Below are positions 5,580 through 6,661 of a DNA stretch of 6,661 nt, piece by piece (position 1 is the first letter of the stretch; each line of letters begins with the position of its first letter). This DNA comes from Bdellovibrionaceae bacterium UBA6776 (lineage in GTDB: Bacteria > Bdellovibrionota > Bdellovibrionia > Bdellovibrionales > UBA1609). The position numbers were made by a program, and so were the translations under genes. The notes below the pieces were generated by a model, which did not search any database, had not been told where the DNA came from, and saw only the letters and a program-made list of their open reading frames with translations. Location: assembly GCA_002453155.1 (NCBI GenBank), contig DKGG01000030.1, positions 1-6,661 of the forward strand, given 5' to 3'.

Positions 5580-6079
5580 GAAAAAGCCTTTTTCAAAAAA
5601 GGTAGAATCTCATTGATGTCTTTTTTGTAGGAATCAAGATTTGAGTTTTGTGACAGCACCATCACCTGGTGATTCTGAATCTGACTGAACATCATTATGA
5701 TTTGAGTGTCGCCTTGGATAACGGCCTGAAAAACATTGACGTACAAAGTATTCTTGCCCTCTATGCGAAGCGGAAGACTTCTTAAGGAAGTTGCTTTGCC
5801 CTTGAGGTAGCGCGTGTTCAGCCACTGAGTGAGTTCCTTGGGGCCTCCCTTGTATTCTGCATGAAAAACAAAAAGTGACGGAAGCTCTTTGTAAGTGAGC
5901 GTTCCTTGAAAGTCCTTAGAGGGATGTGAAAATAGGGGATCATCACTGGGAGCTTGATAGCTCCAACCCTTTTGCACGAACGATTGTATTTTTGGGGAAA
6001 CTTCTTTTGCTTGGGGGGAAAGAGCAAACGTGAAGACCAAAATCAAAAGAAGCCCCTGAAGGGGACTTCTTTTTGTCAT
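5573..6079 (-). CDS. Small exported protein of unknown function
   Basis: The 168-residue product begins with a Sec signal peptide: MTKR, a hydrophobic core LLLILVFTFAL (10-20) and probable cleavage after SPQA. The mature part has no cysteine and alternates beta-strand-like stretches with a C-terminal helix (about 150-166, NLDSYKKDINEILPFLKK). The overall pattern loosely recalls small PsbP/Mog1-like or DUF1795-type folds, but no diagnostic motif supports that. Its ATG shares one base with the stop of the preceding gene (TAATG), and AGGAG (6090-6094) lies 10 nt upstream inside that gene. The two are therefore almost certainly one operon with coupled translation. A strong hairpin occupies codons 3-12. 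No function can be given. Confidence 0.8.
   Translation of the reverse strand: MTKRSPLQGLLLILVFTFALSPQAKEVSPKIQSFVQKGWSYQAPSDDPLFSHPSKDFQGTLTYKELPSLFVFHAEYKGGPKELTQWLNTRYLKGKATSLRSLPLRIEGKNTLYVNVFQAVIQGDTQIIMMFSQIQNHQVMVLSQNSNLDSYKKDINEILPFLKKAFSN
6045..6074 (-). terminator. Terminator-like hairpin inside the first codons of the small exported-protein gene
   Basis: AAAAGAAG CCCC (6045-6056), loop TGAA, and GGGG A CTTCTTTT (6061-6073) form a 12-bp stem with one bulged base. Read on the minus strand the GC core is followed by CTTCTTTTGATTTT, a U-rich tail. It begins 3 nt after the ATG of the downstream gene, so it could attenuate the operon or restrain ribosome entry. The structure is direct observation; intragenic termination is inferred. 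Confidence 0.4.
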
Positions 6080-6483
6080 TACCGAACCACTCCTGTAACC
6101 TTTTCGCCGCCATCGGTAACCAGAACACTGTTTCCTCTGAACCGAACTTCAGCGGTGCGAGAAAAGAATCCAACCGTCGCTTTTACGACAAGGCCAGAAC
6201 CTGAGGGACAGAGGGACACATAGGCATTTTTTCCATCTGGAGTTTTCACTCGAATTCGATTACCTGAGTTAAAGATTTTATAGGACTCGCCTTTGGAAGG
6301 AATGTAAAAAGTGATGGCGCCTCTTTGCATTTTTGAGGAGATGTTGGAGGGCAGGTTGATCGCTGAAATCTGAGACCATTTATCCACGCAGCTACTTCTT
6401 GCGAAACTTACGGATCCTGCGGTCAGGAGAAGACCTAAAATCAGTTTTTGAAGCATTGAAAAATTGTTGGTCTTAATTGCCAT
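6079..6483 (-). CDS. Small exported protein with two cysteines, unknown function
   Basis: The product has 134 residues, with a signal peptide (core LILGLLLTAGSVSF, probable cleavage after Ala28) and a mature part of about 106 residues. Cys32 and Cys92 are the only cysteines and could form one disulfide. The middle and C-terminal parts are rich in short beta-strand-like segments with Gly/Asn turns (ITFYIPSKGESYKIF, RIRVKTPDGKNAYVSL, TAEVRFRGNSVLVTDGG). This suggests a small all-beta, SH3-like or similar fold, though I recognise no family. The ATG is supported by GAGAGGAA (6493-6500), 9 nt away; the later in-frame ATG has no ribosome site. It overlaps the following gene by one base and is probably the first gene of the pair. 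Confidence 0.8.
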   Translation of the reverse strand: MAIKTNNFSMLQKLILGLLLTAGSVSFARSSCVDKWSQISAINLPSNISSKMQRGAITFYIPSKGESYKIFNSGNRIRVKTPDGKNAYVSLCPSGSGLVVKATVGFFSRTAEVRFRGNSVLVTDGGEKVTGVVR

Positions 6484-6496
6484 AAGATACAGTTCC

Positions 6497-6554
6497 TCTC
6501 TATTTGTTTAACCCTCTTGATCTTTAGCATTGCAGGGGGTGTTCCAAATAGAGA
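6497..6554. repeat. Perfect 10-bp inverted repeat in the leader of the small exported-protein operon
   Basis: TCTCTATTTG (6497-6506) and CAAATAGAGA (6545-6554) are exact reverse complements with 38 nt between them. In a minus-strand transcript covering both, the proximal arm includes the AGAGA part of the ribosome site, so pairing would hide it. If transcription begins between the arms, they would instead be two operator half-sites around the promoter. Confidence 0.5.
6520..6547 (-). promoter_or_regulatory. Weak candidate promoter for the small exported-protein operon
   Basis: On the minus strand TTGGAA (6547-6542) and an extended -10, TGC followed by TAAAGA (6526-6521), are 15 nt apart. The spacing is short and the -10 matches only half of consensus, with the TG extension as compensation. 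It lies between the arms of the 10-bp inverted repeat. Confidence 0.22.
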
Positions 6555-6564
6555 CTCTGCTGTT

Positions 6565-6661
6565 TCATTTAGAGACCGTGGAGCTGTCTAAACCTTGTTC
6601 ACCGGCCTCCGTGTGCGCCATTTTTCGTCCTTCCCTGTGGTTCTTTTCGACTTCGAGTGGT
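6565..6661 (-). CDS. Possible C-terminal end of a gene entering from the right edge
   Basis: On the minus strand one frame is open from the window edge to a TGA at 6567-6565: 31 codons of hydrophilic sequence ending GLDSSTVSK. The other two minus frames close earlier. Ninety-seven bases without a stop is weak evidence. An in-frame ATG at 6621 has a good ribosome site, AAGGA (6628-6632), 6 nt upstream, so an 18-codon small ORF is an alternative reading. The 81-nt gap to the next gene would allow cotranscription. No family can be judged. Confidence 0.35.
   Translation of the reverse strand, partial: PLEVEKNHREGRKMAHTEAGEQGLDSSTVSK

Noticed and set aside
6520..6547. ECF/sigma-E-type promoter (GGAAC at the -35)
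   Set aside because: The spacing to any TCTAA- or TCAAA-like -10 is too short.
1..6661. CRISPR arrays, insertion sequences, tRNA or rRNA genes
   Set aside because: No regularly spaced repeats, transposase-like frames, terminal repeats, or tRNA/rRNA signatures were found on either strand.

Overview
The window reads as chromosomal DNA of a Gram-negative bacterium. It holds six complete protein genes and probably two partial ones at the edges. Five of the six complete genes encode exported proteins: two Lipobox lipoproteins and three proteins with Sec signal peptides. Moderate GC content, many lineage-specific envelope proteins and an Aer-like PAS protein fit a Bdellovibrio-like member of the Bdellovibrionota. 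That placement is inference from protein style. No rRNA, tRNA or ribosomal marker is present to test it.

Left block, minus strand (1-3204). A signal-peptide gene is cut by the left edge. It follows a cytoplasmic PAS/coiled-coil protein, which follows a large secreted protein with a papain-like (NlpC/P60-type) Cys-His-Asp signature. A perfect 9-bp hairpin lies between the last two. The secreted protein has a recognisable promoter, overlapped by a 9-bp direct repeat at exactly 20-bp spacing. Its start is best placed at an ATG three codons inside the longest frame.

Divergent intergenic region (3139-3496). This is the most unusual part of the window. About 160 nt of GC-rich sequence can fold into five consecutive hairpins, the last being a terminator-like hairpin with a T run 27 nt before the next gene. 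G-U pairs favour the plus strand. It could be an independent small RNA or an attenuator/riboswitch-like leader. I could not match it to a known RNA family.

Middle block, plus strand (3497-5544). Two lipoprotein genes lie in tandem 62 nt apart and appear to share a C-terminal domain, so they may be diverged paralogues from one operon. The second converges on the minus-strand genes, and the two stop codons sit in the arms of one inverted repeat.

Right block, minus strand (5573-6661). Two small exported-protein genes overlap by one base (TAATG) and are probably translationally coupled. A strong terminator-like hairpin lies inside the first codons of the downstream gene. A perfect 10-bp inverted repeat brackets the leader or promoter of the upstream gene. 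A short open frame at the right edge may be the end of another gene.

There is no mobile element, CRISPR array or recognisable metabolic pathway. The genes read as envelope and signalling functions of unknown detail.
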